Assembly (NCBI RefSeq): GCF_022513635.1
Contig: NZ_JAKWBL010000002.1
Location: 124,001 to 188,000 of the forward strand
Direction: 5' to 3'
Source of the DNA: Paraniabella ginsengisoli
Lineage (GTDB): Bacteria; Bacteroidota; Bacteroidia; Chitinophagales; Chitinophagaceae
Length of the DNA stretch: 64,000 nt
Shown here: positions 1 through 9,278 of the stretch, one piece after another
How the letters are laid out: each line of letters begins with the position of its first letter
Numbering within the stretch: the first letter of the stretch is position 1
Position numbers and translations under genes: made by a program
The notes under the pieces: model-generated
Databases searched by the model: none
Told to the model about the DNA's origin: nothing
The model's input: the letters and a program-made list of their open reading frames with translations, nothing else

Positions 1-1
1 T

Positions 2-454
2 ATAGGCATGGTGGAAAAACTAAACGATACGATTTATGTTTGGGAAAGTATGGGGCCAGGTGTAAGAAAGGTTTTATTGGATTCATTTCGAGAACGCTCA
101 CAGCACCCATTAGTTATTGGCAGATTAAAAAATCAGTATAAAAAGTTTATACCCTCAGCTATTCAATTTATTCATAAAAATAACGGTGTTGCTTACGATC
201 ACGATTTTTTGTATGGAAACGGTAAGTACTATTGCTCCGAATTAATTTATGATGCTTTGATGTATGCCAATAATAACAAACCGTTTTTTAAGCTTTATCC
301 CATGACGTTTAAACAGCCGGGCTCCTCATCTTATTTTCCTGTGTGGGTTAATTATTACAAAAGGTTAAATATGCCGATACCTGAAGGGCAGCCAGGATGC
401 AATCCCGGCGGGCTTTCCAGGTCGAACAAGATTTTTATTGTTGGTGAATTTTAA
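2..454 (+). CDS. YiiX/YebB-type permuted papain-like hydrolase, 5' partial
   Basis: This is the C-terminal part of a YiiX/YebB-like (NlpC/P60-related, peptidase C92) protein. The reading frame is open to the left window edge, so the listed ATG at 8 is probably internal. The first codons read I-G-M-V-E, which resembles the residues just after the catalytic histidine of this fold (H-x-G-x-V), so that histidine should lie just outside the window. The catalytic cysteine is visible in YYCSELIYDALMYAN. In the family these enzymes are thought to cut amide or ester bonds in lipids or cell-wall material, but the substrate of this member is unknown. It converges with the DUF2130 gene and overlaps its 3' end by four bases. 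The family call is fairly sure; the function is not. Confidence 0.7.
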   Translation: MGMVEKLNDTIYVWESMGPGVRKVLLDSFRERSQHPLVIGRLKNQYKKFIPSAIQFIHKNNGVAYDHDFLYGNGKYYCSELIYDALMYANNNKPFFKLYPMTFKQPGSSSYFPVWVNYYKRLNMPIPEGQPGCNPGGLSRSNKIFIVGEF

Positions 455-1669
455 ACGGGGTCATCATAGTCAAGTAAGTTCAAGTCTACATTCTCCAATC
501 CGCTGATCCCGTCGATCGATCCTCTGATATGTGTCGCATTAAGCAACACTTTTTCCAGCTGTTTTTCACGTGCTTTCCAAAGCCGTTCCATTGCATCGCG
601 CTCTCTTTGTATGCTCATTTTCATACTTAAAAACCTTCTCTTATTGCTTTCCATTGTTCCGAAAATTCAGTACTGGTCAGGTATCCGTAAAGCATATTCA
701 TTTTATCACCTTTGTTTTCCTGGCTTTTTGCGGCATTATAAATTCGGAATATACCGTCACGCAAAACAGAGGCCAATGCTTTTGCCTCCGAAAAAGAACA
801 TATCCAAACACCATCTTTTTCGCCAAAACATTCCATGTCCTTCGGATACCTTCGTGTAACCAAAATCGCAATATCAGCGCCAAGCGAACGCATATCGGCT
901 TTTAGTTTTTCTATCCATTCACCGCCAAAATTTTCTGCCCTTTTGCTTTCCCAAATAATTCGGCCGCAATCGGCGCCAAGGTTATTTCTTACTACTTGTA
1001 TACAATCGGCTCCTCGCACACCTTTACCTACTTCTTCAATTCTGTCAAATGGAAAAGCTGTAGCAAGTAGTTCTTCAAGCGCTAATTCCTGGCTTTCGCC
1101 TTGCAATTGCATGGAACCTTGTTCGGCTTTGCGCTTCATCTCGTTAGCCAGTTTTTTCTGATCTTCCAGTTGCTTTTCCAGCTCTCTTAATTTAAGCTGG
1201 TATTCTGTTTCTTTTTGTGCCGACTTTTCTGTTTCAATTTTTCGGAGGCTCTCTGAAAGCTTTTCTCTTTCTTCACTTAATTGTTTTTGAATAGTGAGTT
1301 CTAGTTCAGCTTCTTTGTTTTTTAGTTCCTGCTGTTGTTTTAAAAATTCAGTTTCTCGTTGTCTCGAAAGTTTGAGCTTTTCTTCGTTTTCTTCATTAGA
1401 TTTCTGCAACAAAGACAATTTGTTTTCATAATCGCCTGTAATGGTTTTTCTCAGCTGTTCTTCCAATTGTTTCTGCAATGAAGATTTCTCCAGCTGTAAT
1501 TTGTCCTGCCATTCCTGTTCTTTTTTTGTAATTCAGATAGATGTTCTTCTGTTTTTTTCTTTTGCCAGTCTGTGATTTTTGCACGCAATTCTTTTTCTAC
1601 TTCTTCGCGAATCGCTTCGTTTGGTTCAAACTCATTGCTGCAATTGGGGCACTTTATTTTTGTCGACAT
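451..1669 (-). CDS. DUF2130 family protein (PD-(D/E)xK-like core), two frameshifts
   Basis: The repaired product is about 406 aa. It starts at MSTKIKCPNCSNEF with an N-terminal Cys-pair zinc-ribbon-like motif, continues through a long charged coiled coil (roughly residues 25-190), and ends in the DUF2130 core. The core contains GADCIQ and IIWESKRAENF, the D...E-x-K arrangement of restriction-endonuclease-like folds, so a nuclease role is an inference. The C-terminal helix (MKMSIQRERDAMERLWK) lies in a third frame. Two single-base losses explain the breaks: the 7-T run at 1521-1527, and the 5-A run at 629-633, where adding one base joins REGF to LSMKMSIQRE. The upstream in-frame ATG at 1690 is less likely because family members begin at the zinc motif. 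DUF2130 has no established role. Confidence 0.8.
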
Positions 1670-1769
1670 AATCCTTATTGTTATTGCCAAACTTACGATT
1701 GTTTTTATAAAACAATAGCCATTCGCGTTGGCGAATGGCTATTGCAACTAGCTAAATCAGTAATACTGG

Positions 1770-2108
1770 TTAAGCTTCCTTTTCTTCTTCAGCTTTCATG
1801 TCATATTGTTTAGCACTCAACAGTTCTTTATTCGTGATCGCATAAAAGGTATTGTTGAACTGGCTGAATTGTGCTGCCAGTGAAACTGTTTTATTTGAAA
1901 CACTTGAATCTGCTGAGGCACTTGAATCCATCATTGCTGTTGGAGGTGTCGGAGTACTTGTTGTATCCGTTGGCTCAGTAGGTTCAGGAGTGGGAGTCTG
2001 AGTTGTATCAGGCTGCGGAGTTTGTGTCGTGTCCGTCTGTGCCATTACTGTACCCATTACAAATGTAGAAGCTGCTACCAATACGAATTTTGTTGCAAAT
2101 TTTTTCAT
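1770..2108 (-). CDS. Small exported Thr/Pro/Gln-rich protein
   Basis: About 112 aa starting at MKKFATKFVLVAAS, a clear signal peptide ending near VMAQT. It is followed by a low-complexity stretch (residues ~25-65) of repeated DTTQTP and PTEPTDTT motifs, then a short helical tail ending in AEEEKEA. An ATG 24 bases upstream would add eight residues in front of the signal peptide and is less likely. I do not recognise a domain. Such Thr/Pro linkers are common in exported Bacteroidota proteins of unknown function. It stands alone, with about 250 bases of AT-rich sequence before the next gene. Confidence 0.6.
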   Translation of the reverse strand: MKKFATKFVLVAASTFVMGTVMAQTDTTQTPQPDTTQTPTPEPTEPTDTTSTPTPPTAMMDSSASADSSVSNKTVSLAAQFSQFNNTFYAITNKELLSAKQYDMKAEEEKEA

Positions 2109-2320
2109 GATATGTGGTTTTAGAGTTAACAATTTAATTGTGTTCTTTTTTTAAATATTGATTTTGAAATTTATTACTAGTTAATGAACGCGTCTACTTA
2201 TATAAACGTTTATTATTATTATTTAGATATAAAAGCTTCGTTAATGTATCCCTTATTATTTCTAAATAAAAACGTTGAAATCTTAAAATGAGTTAAAATC
2301 ATAAAGTATCTTTTTGGGCA

Positions 2321-2356
2321 TATTTAAGAGCTCCGTCATCGGGAGCTTTTTAAATA
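2321..2356 (-). terminator. Hairpin between small genes, possible terminator
   Basis: Inverted repeat with arms TATTTAAGAGCTCC and GGGAGCTTTTTAAATA around a 6-base loop. It lies just after the stop of the SH3 protein on the minus strand. The T content of both outer arms would let it act in either direction. Confidence 0.45.
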
Positions 2357-2381
2357 TGTATTAGTTTAGAATGAGGACCAA

Positions 2382-2801
2382 CTATGCAATGGGTTCAAGG
2401 TATTGCGCGTATGCGTAACCTTCTTCTCCATCATTAGTTCTAACTGACCACCATAGGTCATTTGCTTTACTTACTAGTGTAATAACTTCGTCTTTTGCGG
2501 CTTTGCCAACAATGGGTTGATCGGTGCCCGGGCCCTTTCTGATATTAAGATTTGAATCCTGGGTGATTACTTTTACCTGGCTTCCTATTTCTGCATTTGC
2601 ATTTACATTTAAGATAAGATCACCACTCGCATAATTGGGATCGATCTGATTATAGATATCCCAAAGCTGATCTTTAACAGCACCACTTGGGGCTGCACCA
2701 TCAATATATAAAACGCCGTCTTGTTCTCTCACTGCAAGGTTTGAAACTCCTGCTGCGTTCGCTGCATCAACCAAAGCCTGATATTTTTCCTGAAGTGCCA
2801 T
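2382..2801 (-). CDS. SH3b-domain protein with BON/LysM-like N-terminal region
   Basis: 139 aa. Residues ~1-75 (ALQEKYQALVDAANAAG, then VLYIDG) resemble the N-terminal BON-like half of small LysM/BON proteins. Residues ~78-139 form a bacterial SH3 domain with the typical SNLNIRKGPGTDQPIVG and a final GYAYAQYLEP. There is no signal peptide, which is unusual for an SH3b domain because these mostly bind peptidoglycan outside the cytoplasm. It sits next to a BON lipoprotein on the same strand, separated by a repeat fragment, so the two may serve the same envelope-stress role. Function is inferred only. Confidence 0.6.
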   Translation of the reverse strand: MALQEKYQALVDAANAAGVSNLAVREQDGVLYIDGAAPSGAVKDQLWDIYNQIDPNYASGDLILNVNANAEIGSQVKVITQDSNLNIRKGPGTDQPIVGKAAKDEVITLVSKANDLWWSVRTNDGEEGYAYAQYLEPIA

Positions 2802-2842
2802 AGTGAATTTTTTTGGTTATTATTTATTGTTTTTAGCCAACT

Positions 2843-2892
2843 GTGTGCATGAGGCAACAAAATTGCGTCGCACACTTCAGCATGGTTAACAA
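2843..2892. repeat. Fragment of the GCGTCGCACACTT repeat family
   Basis: Contains TTGCGTCGCACACTTCAGCA, the core seen in the copies at 11050, 21046 and 22765. The flanks are degenerate, so this is a remnant or a distant copy. Confidence 0.5.
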
Positions 2893-2901
2893 TGCTGATC
2901 T

Positions 2902-3393
2902 TTATTTAACGGTCAGACCTTTGCTATCAACTTTTTTAGGTTTAGTAGCTTGCACTTTCTGCATTAACACTTTTAGGTCATCTTTGGAAATTTCGCCCGT
3001 TAACGTTACAATTCCACCAGCTACTGAAGCCGATACAGTTGGATGATCTTTTATAGCATCTGTCACAGCCGTTGTTAGCGAATCATCAGCGCTTATTGTA
3101 ACAGGCGCAACAGGTAATGGAGGAGGAGCGGGGCTTGTAAGATTTTCAACGCTTTTAATACCCTCAACGCTCTTTACTGCAGATTCTGCCGCAGATTGTG
3201 TTGCCGGATCTTTTACTTCACCGGAAATAGTTGCTACCGCATCTTTGACGTCAACCATAACGGTGGTTAAATCTGGGTTTGATTGTAGTGCGGCTTCTGC
3301 AGCAGTTTTTAAATCAGCATCACTTTTTCCTTTACATGATGGAAGAGCAAAAGTGAATGCGACAATTGCGATTAAAGCAAGAATTCTTTTCAT
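2902..3393 (-). CDS. Lipoprotein with two BON domains
   Basis: 163 aa from MKRILALIAIVAF, with a lipobox ending at Cys20 (ALPSC). Two BON repeats follow: residues ~22-85 (DADLKTAAEAALQ ... VATISGEV) and ~105-163 (DDSLTTAVTDAIKDHP ... IVTLTGEI), joined by a proline-rich linker (SPAPPPLPVAPV). BON domains bind membranes or phospholipid surfaces and occur in OsmY-type stress proteins, so an outer-membrane maintenance role is likely. An upstream in-frame start would bury the lipobox, so the start at 3393 is preferred. Confidence 0.8.
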   Translation of the reverse strand: MKRILALIAIVAFTFALPSCKGKSDADLKTAAEAALQSNPDLTTVMVDVKDAVATISGEVKDPATQSAAESAVKSVEGIKSVENLTSPAPPPLPVAPVTISADDSLTTAVTDAIKDHPTVSASVAGGIVTLTGEISKDDLKVLMQKVQATKPKKVDSKGLTVK

Positions 3394-3499
3394 GTTTTCA
3401 TTCAGTTTAGTAGTTTGTAAAATAAGTACCAAACTAACGCAATCGAATTCAGTGCCAATTAAACGGGGAGGTGATTTATTTCCCTAATTTGTTGCAATA

Positions 3500-4182
3500 T
3501 TAACAGATAGCCTTTGAAATGGCATTATAGTCTAGTAGAGCGATGTTTTTTCCATCAGTTTTAATATAGGCCTGCTCACTAAACTCGTTAAGAAATTTAT
3601 AAATTGTTTCATAGGCTGTCCCTATATACGCTGCAATATCTTGTCTGCTTACCGGAAAGGCTATAAAACCTTTTTCGTTTTTTCCAAACTTTTTTCCAGT
3701 GCCAACAAAGCGTTTGCTAATCTGGCTCTCACAGTCATGTGTGCAAGATTACGCATCCTGATTTCAGATGATTGTAATTCATCGGCCAAGAACATCATAA
3801 AATGATAGGCAAAATCCTTATTTACTTTAAATGTTGCTTCAAAAAATTCAAGACTGGTATAGCAAAGCGTAACGGGCGATAATGCAGTAGCAGTAATGGG
3901 ATATTGTGCGGAAATTGTACTTAACCCTCGATGACCTAAAATATCCTGGTTGTGCGCGAAGCGAATGATAAGTTCTTTATTCTCATCCCAGTGTTTATGC
4001 ACTTTAGCAACGCCACTAAGCATAAAATAGATTCCGGTTACAGGGCTGCCTTCAGAAAAAATAATTGCTCCTTTTTTATAGTGAAGTATTTCAAGATTGG
4101 CTTCAAGGGCTGGCCACCACTCTTTTATGCAGTGTTTATATAAAAATGAATTGTCAATACTGTTAGTCTTTTTTGGGCGCAT
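3500..4182 (-). CDS. Crp/Fnr-family transcription regulator, one frameshift
   Basis: The repaired product is about 227 aa. Residues ~15-130 are a cyclic-nucleotide-binding-like beta barrel (GAIIFSEGSPVTGIYFMLSGVAKV). The region around residues 130-165 is the dimer helix. The HTH follows the frameshift in another frame: VSRQDIAAYIGTAYETIYK then FLNEF, ending at a stop at 3500. The break is at the 6-T run 3678-3683; one extra base gives LEKNEKGFIAFPVSRQ without interruption. No Fnr-type N-terminal cysteine cluster is visible, so iron-sulfur oxygen sensing is unlikely. It runs away from nirB together with cobA, which suggests it controls the nitrate/nitrite genes, perhaps through the inverted repeat at 5027-5070. 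The family call is firm; the target is inference. Confidence 0.85.
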
Positions 4183-4226
4183 ATCTTGATAAAGATAACA
4201 GAATCTTCACTAGGCCTGAACGTATT

Positions 4227-4988
4227 TTACTTCAAACTATACAAAATTTCTTTGATCTTCTTTTGCGAAGTAAGCTGCTGCGGAAGCGTAACCACTTCGC
4301 CTATAATAATAACTGCCGGGTTTTCAAGGCCCGCATGCTGGGCTCTGAAGTAAATGTCTTTAACGTGTCCGGTTACTATTTTTTCATTTGGTAAGGTTCC
4401 ATTTTGAATGATGGCTGCCGGTGTATTTCCTTTGCCATATTCGCTAAAGATTTCCGTTATGGCTTCCAATTTACTCATGGCCATTAGTATAACAACAGTA
4501 GCGCTGGATTGCGCAGCTAATTTTATATCGGTAGAAATATCTCCTTTTCGGGTAGTGCCTGTAATTACCCAAAAACTTTCGTTCGTGCCTCTTGCGGTTA
4601 CCGGAATCATTTGAGATGCAGGCACAGCCAATGCGCTTGATATACCTGGTACTACTTCAACGGCTATCCCTGCATTTTGTGCAGTCTCTATTTCTTCCCA
4701 TGCCCTTCCAAATACAAAAGGGTCACCACCCTTAAGCCGGACAACACATTCAAATTTATTTGCATATTCTAAAATCAGATTGTTAATTTCCGACTGGCTC
4801 AACGCATGACAGCCATATCTTTTCCCTACAAACTGTTTTATACAACCGGGTTTGCAATGCTCTAACAACGCATCATTTGCTAATGCATCATGCAATATCA
4901 CGTCTGCTTCGTACAATTTTTTAACAGCTTTTAAAGTAATCAATTCCGGGTCTCCAGGGCCAGCTCCTATTAAGATCAATTTTGCCAT
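4227..4988 (-). CDS. cobA: Uroporphyrinogen-III C-methyltransferase (siroheme synthesis)
   Basis: 253 aa, the normal length for a stand-alone SUMT. Motifs present: LILIGAGPGDPELITLKA at the N-terminus (SAM-binding P-loop), VVRLKGGDPFVFGR and VVPGISSALAVPA. It transfers two methyl groups from SAM to uroporphyrinogen III to make precorrin-2, the first step to siroheme. Siroheme is the prosthetic group of NirB, encoded divergently next door, so the context supports a siroheme role over cobalamin. No dehydrogenase/chelatase (CysG N-terminal domain) is fused or adjacent. It lies 44 bases upstream of the Crp/Fnr gene on the same strand, so the two probably form an operon. Confidence 0.92.
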   Translation of the reverse strand: MAKLILIGAGPGDPELITLKAVKKLYEADVILHDALANDALLEHCKPGCIKQFVGKRYGCHALSQSEINNLILEYANKFECVVRLKGGDPFVFGRAWEEIETAQNAGIAVEVVPGISSALAVPASQMIPVTARGTNESFWVITGTTRKGDISTDIKLAAQSSATVVILMAMSKLEAITEIFSEYGKGNTPAAIIQNGTLPNEKIVTGHVKDIYFRAQHAGLENPAVIIIGEVVTLPQQLTSQKKIKEILYSLK

Positions 4989-5026
4989 ATATAAACATTA
5001 TTAATAAATATATATAATAAATATAT

Positions 5027-5070
5027 TGTCAAATATACTAATTATGTAGATAATAATATTATATTTGACA
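5027..5070. promoter_or_regulatory. 11-bp perfect inverted repeat, candidate operator between cobA and nirB
   Basis: TGTCAAATATA at 5027-5037 and its exact reverse complement at 5060-5070, with a 22-base spacer. The arm centres are 33 bp apart, about three helical turns, so both half-sites would face the same side of DNA. It sits in the ~200-bp AT-rich region between the divergent cobA-crp and nirB genes and is a plausible site for the adjacent Crp/Fnr protein. Binding is inferred. Confidence 0.5.
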
Positions 5071-5185
5071 TATTAAATTAATAATTATTCTAAAATATTT
5101 GCCTTGTTATCGGAAATATATCATATAGAATAAATTTTAATATAATCGATTGCCTGCCATTTTTTAAAACTTAAAACGACATTTA

Positions 5186-7702
5186 ATGAAAGTTGTTGTT
5201 ATCGGAAATGGCATGGTTGGCCAAAAATTCTGCGAAAAATTACTCTCGAAAAGTATTTCGAACCTGCAACTAACTGTATTTGGTGAAGAGACATTAGCAG
5301 CTTACGATCGTGTTCATCTGAGCTCGTACTTTGCCGGTAAAACAGTCGATGACCTCACGCTTCAACCCGTAAAATGGTATGAAGAAAACGGGATTGACCT
5401 TCGTCTTGGAGATCCGGTACAAGATATTGATCGGGATAAAAAAACGGTCACGTCTTTTGACGGTCTTACGCTGACCTACGATTATCTCATTTTTGCTACC
5501 GGCTCAGCTGCTTTCGTGCCACCAATTCCCGGGGTAGACAAACATGGCGTTTTTGTGTATAGAACCATTGAAGATCTGAATATGATCTGGCGCCACGCAC
5601 CCGTAACAAAAACTGCCGTTGTTATTGGTGGTGGTTTGCTTGGTCTGGAAGCTGCAAAAGCCTGCCTTGACCTGGGTATAAAAGATACCCATGTTATTGA
5701 ATTTGCTCCAAGGTTAATGCCGCGCCAGATAGACGAGGCAGGTTCCGAGATATTAATACAGAAATTAAAGGATCTCAACATTACCACACATACAGGAAAA
5801 AACACAGCAGCTATTTTGGGTAATGAAAAGATCAGTGGAATGATATTTACTGATGGTTCCATTTTAAGTACAGATATGCTAATCATTTCGGCAGGTATCA
5901 AGCCGCGTGATGAACTAGCGCGCGCTTGCGGATTAACGGTTGGTCCAAGAGGTGGGATTGTTGTGAACGACTCCATGTTGACAAGCGATGAAAACATTTA
6001 TGCAATTGGGGAGTGTGCGCTGCATAATTCAATGGTATATGGTTTGGTGGCGCCTGGCTATGAAATGGCTGAGGTGACAGCAACAAGACTTGCTGGCTCA
6101 GAAAAAGAATTTCCTGGTTTTGATATGAGCACTAAGCTAAAGTTGATTGGTGTAGATGTGGCCAGTTTTGGAGATCCATTTATTGCTGGCGAAGAGGCAA
6201 AGACAATTGTGTTCAGGGATAATCATCAGGGTATTTATAAAAGAATCAACTTCTCTAACGATGGTAAAGAATTGTTAGGAGGAGTATTGGTTGGCGATGC
6301 CGATGCATACAATATGTTACTGCAGATATGCAAGAATAAAATGGCGCTTCCTCCCGATCCGATGGATCTTATCATAAAAGGAAAAGAGGGGAAAAGCGAC
6401 GCAGGCGCAGGTGTCGTGGCTTTGCCTGATGATGCATTAATTTGTAGTTGCGAAGGTGTGACGAAGCTGGATATTTGTAATGCCGTAACTGAATCGGGTT
6501 GTGAAACAGTAGACGCCATTAAAAAATGCACCAAGGCAGCAACGGGTTGTGGAGGTTGTGCACCAATGGTGAAAGATATTATGGTGCACACCATGAAGCA
6601 GCAGGGGAAAATGGTTCGAAATGTTTTGTGCGAACACTTTGATTATTCCAGGCAGGAGTTGTATGATTTAATTAAGATGAAAGATCTGCACAGTTTCGAT
6701 ACCGTGCTTGATGAGCTTGGTAAAGGGGATGGTTGTGAAACATGCCGCCCGGCGATAAGTTCCCTTATTGCCAGTCTTTGGAATGAGTTGATTGTAAAAA
6801 AGGAAAATGCAACTTCTCAGGATACAAATGACCGTTTTTTAGCTAACATACAAAAAGGAGGAACTTACTCAGTAGTACCACGTATTCCTGGTGGAGAAAT
6901 AACGCCAGATAAATTATTGGTGATTGCACAGGTGGCGAAAAAATACAATCTCTACACTAAAATAACCGGCGGCCAGCGCATTGATATGTTTGGCGCTCAT
7001 GTTAGCGATCTTCCCTTGATCTGGGAAGAATTGATCGAAGCCGGATTTGAAAGTGGACATGCTTATGGAAAAGCGCTTCGTACCGTAAAAAGTTGTGTGG
7101 GGAGTACCTGGTGTCGGTTCGGTTTGCATGATAGCGTGAGTTATGCTATAAGGGTTGAAGAACGTTATCGTGGGTTACGTGCTCCGCACAAAATAAAATC
7201 AGCAGTTTCGGGTTGCATCAGGGAATGTGCCGAGGCGCAATCAAAGGACTTTGGAATTATTGCAACAGAAAAAGGCTGGAACCTGTATGTATGTGGCAAT
7301 GGTGGCTCTAAGCCTCAGCACGCTTTGTTACTTGCTACAGATTTGGATTCTGATACATGTATTAAATATATAGATCGTTTTCTAATGTTCTATATCAAAA
7401 CTGCCGACCCACTTACACGAACTGCAACCTGGCTGAACAAAATGGAAGGCGGTATTGATTATCTGCGCAATGTTGTAGTACACGATTCATTGGGTATTGC
7501 TGATGAATTGGAAAAAGAAATGCAAACACTTGTTGATAATTATCAATGCGAATGGAAAGCCGCAATTGAAAATCCTGAAATAAGAAAAAGGTTCAATCAT
7601 TTTGTAAATGCTCCGCAGGAAAAAGATCCTACTGTACAATTCGACACATTCAGGGGCCAGAAAAAAGCAGCGGAATGGAATAAGCCAATTGCTGTTTCAT
7701 AG
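5186..7702 (+). CDS. nirB: Assimilatory NADH-nitrite reductase, large subunit
   Basis: 838 aa, close to the usual ~850. It reduces nitrite to ammonium with six electrons in the cytoplasm. Domains in order: FAD/NAD(P)H oxidoreductase (~1-400, with VVVIGNGMVG and the NAD-binding VVIGGGLLGLEAAKA), NAD-rubredoxin-type C-terminal domain, a BFD-like [2Fe-2S] domain (~417-465, CSCEGVTK ... CTKAATGCGGC), the nitrite/sulfite reductase ferredoxin-like half domain (~550-620), and the siroheme/[4Fe-4S] domain with cysteines in CVGSTWC and CIREC near residues 635-680. It is uninterrupted, unlike many neighbours. nirD follows after a 116-base gap holding a palindromic repeat. Divergent cobA supplies the siroheme precursor. 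Confidence 0.97.
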   Translation: MKVVVIGNGMVGQKFCEKLLSKSISNLQLTVFGEETLAAYDRVHLSSYFAGKTVDDLTLQPVKWYEENGIDLRLGDPVQDIDRDKKTVTSFDGLTLTYDYLIFATGSAAFVPPIPGVDKHGVFVYRTIEDLNMIWRHAPVTKTAVVIGGGLLGLEAAKACLDLGIKDTHVIEFAPRLMPRQIDEAGSEILIQKLKDLNITTHTGKNTAAILGNEKISGMIFTDGSILSTDMLIISAGIKPRDELARACGLTVGPRGGIVVNDSMLTSDENIYAIGECALHNSMVYGLVAPGYEMAEVTATRLAGSEKEFPGFDMSTKLKLIGVDVASFGDPFIAGEEAKTIVFRDNHQGIYKRINFSNDGKELLGGVLVGDADAYNMLLQICKNKMALPPDPMDLIIKGKEGKSDAGAGVVALPDDALICSCEGVTKLDICNAVTESGCETVDAIKKCTKAATGCGGCAPMVKDIMVHTMKQQGKMVRNVLCEHFDYSRQELYDLIKMKDLHSFDTVLDELGKGDGCETCRPAISSLIASLWNELIVKKENATSQDTNDRFLANIQKGGTYSVVPRIPGGEITPDKLLVIAQVAKKYNLYTKITGGQRIDMFGAHVSDLPLIWEELIEAGFESGHAYGKALRTVKSCVGSTWCRFGLHDSVSYAIRVEERYRGLRAPHKIKSAVSGCIRECAEAQSKDFGIIATEKGWNLYVCGNGGSKPQHALLLATDLDSDTCIKYIDRFLMFYIKTADPLTRTATWLNKMEGGIDYLRNVVVHDSLGIADELEKEMQTLVDNYQCEWKAAIENPEIRKRFNHFVNAPQEKDPTVQFDTFRGQKKAAEWNKPIAVS

Positions 7703-7712
7703 CCGAAGTTCG

Positions 7713-7748
7713 CTCCCCTCTCCTTTGGAGAGGGGCTGGGGTGAGGTC
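7713..7748 (+). repeat. REP-like palindromic repeat, family 1, copy 1
   Basis: CCCCTCTCC-TTT-GGAGAGGGG hairpin followed by a CTGGGGTGAGGTC tail. It lies in the nirB-nirD gap. Three further copies lie at 8246, 11195 and 16333, all in the same orientation. Confidence 0.85.
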
Positions 7749-7818
7749 TGGAAGCGGATTTGAATGCACAGTCTTGTCTCTTAAGAAATTTTTAAACCTC
7801 TTAACTAATTCTTTTAAT

Positions 7819-8193
7819 ATGATTTACGATAATCAGCAAATATCCTTAACTAAAGAACATTGGTTTGCTGCCTGCAGCGTTGAAGATGCTGTTATAAATG
7901 GTGGCGTATGCGTTAAACACGGTAATGAACAAATTGCACTTTTTTATTTTACAAGGCGCAATGAGTGGTATGCAACTCAAAATCTATGTCCTCATAAAAA
8001 GCAGATGGCTTTAAGCCGTGGCATGTTAGGCTCAAAAAATGAGGAGCCTAAAGTAGCGTGTCCTTTTCACAAAAAAACTTTTTCGCTTGTTACAGGACAA
8101 TGTTTAAGCGGCGATGAATGTGATATAAAAACATATCCGGTAAAAGTAGAAAACGGAACCGTCTTTATTAAAGTAGACACAAAAGAGCCTTGA
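7819..8193 (+). CDS. nirD: Nitrite reductase small subunit, Rieske-type
   Basis: 124 aa starting at MIYDNQQISLTKEHWF. The preceding in-frame codons (from 7741) run out of a repeat and carry no family similarity, so the ATG at 7819 is the start. It is a Rieske-like [2Fe-2S] domain with the ligand pattern intact: CPHK (C-x-H) and CPFH (C-x2-H) about 20 residues apart. NirD partners NirB in NADH-dependent nitrite reduction; some NirD proteins have lost the cluster ligands, but this one keeps them. Position between nirB and the nitrite channel fits the role. Confidence 0.9.
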   Translation: MIYDNQQISLTKEHWFAACSVEDAVINGGVCVKHGNEQIALFYFTRRNEWYATQNLCPHKKQMALSRGMLGSKNEEPKVACPFHKKTFSLVTGQCLSGDECDIKTYPVKVENGTVFIKVDTKEP

Positions 8194-8245
8194 TTTATAC
8201 TTGCTCAAAGCATCATAAAGTGAGTTTCAAAATGTCAGGTTCTTA

Positions 8246-8284
8246 CTCCCCTCTCCTTTGGAGAGAGGGGCTGGGGGTGAGGTC
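8246..8284 (+). repeat. REP-like palindromic repeat, family 1, copy 2
   Basis: Same hairpin and tail as the copy at 7713, with one extra GA in the right arm (GGAGAGAGGGG) and one extra G in the tail. It lies in the nirD-FNT gap. Confidence 0.85.
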
Positions 8285-8329
8285 AAACAAAAAAATATAT
8301 CTATTCTCTAAACCAAAAAAATAACCATT

Positions 8330-9153
8330 ATGGACTATGTATCTCCTAAAGAAGTTGCAGGTAAAATGATGGAAACCGCTTTGGCAAAAGTAGCGTTGCC
8401 GGTTAAGGATCTCTTGATAAGAGGCTGTCTCTCCGGCGCTTTACTTGCGATTTCTGTTACGCTTGCTTTTTCGGCAGTAACACAAACAAAGCTACCAATT
8501 ATTGGTGCATTAGTTTTCCCGGTTGGATTCATTGTGATCGTTTTGTTGGGTCTTGAACTTGTAACAGGAAGTTTTGCTTTGGTGCCTTTAGCTTTTATTG
8601 ATAAAAAATAAAAGCATCGGCGATGTTAAAAAATCTTTTCTGGGTTTTTGTGGGAAACCTTATCGGTAGTGTATTATACGGTGTTTTGTATTGGCTGGCA
8701 ACTTCTGTAACAGGCACTGAAAATAACCTGGGCGCCATCGAGCAAATGATTGTTACAGTAGCCGAAAAGAAAACAATAGGATATGCTCAGAATGGCGCTG
8801 CCGGATTTTTTTCTTCATTTGTAAAAGCTATCCTTTGCAACTGGATGGTATGTATGGGTGTTGTAATGGCGCTGACTTCTAAATCAACTATTGGAAAAGT
8901 AATAACAGCGGGCATTCCCATATTTATATTCTTTGCGCTTGGTTATGAACATGCAGTGGTGAACATGTTTGTGATACCTACAGGAATGTTATTCGGCGCA
9001 AATGTTACGTTATCAGACTGGTGGCTATACAACCAACTCATTGTAACACTTGGTAACATTGTTGGCGGACTTTTATTTACGGGGATCGCCATTTATTATA
9101 CATATAGTAAACAGCAGGAATCTCCGGTGGCCGGATTGCAGAAGGTCGCTTAA
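8330..9153 (+). CDS. Formate/nitrite transporter (FNT, NirC-like), one frameshift
   Basis: The repaired product is about 274 aa with six membrane segments, the normal FNT size. The first part (MDYVSPKEVAGKMMETALAK ... GLELVTGSF) ends early at IDKK. The second part continues from MLKNLFWVFVGNLIGS through ALGYEHAVVNMFVIP and the NQLIVTLGNIVGG helix. The break is the 6-A run at 8603-8608; one extra A gives IDKKIKASAMLKNLFW. FNT proteins are pentameric channels for small anions. Placement after nirBD points to nitrite over formate, but the sequence alone does not decide this. Confidence 0.9.
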
Positions 9154-9278
9154 TCTTTCGGATTTTATCAAAAGTATGACTGGTGCATTTACACCTGTAG
9201 CTACCGCTTTGTTCAGTTTTAAGAAAATAAGCACATGGAGGATTCTATGTGATAACTATAAGAAATAAAAAGTACCAC

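Noticed and set aside
570-905. 111-residue plus-strand ORF opposite DUF2130
   Set aside because: Shadow of the DUF2130 reading frame, Cys/Phe/Arg-rich and without a domain.
5482-5997. 171-residue ORF opposite nirB
   Set aside because: Mirror frame of a highly conserved flavoprotein region; no start context and no recognisable domain.
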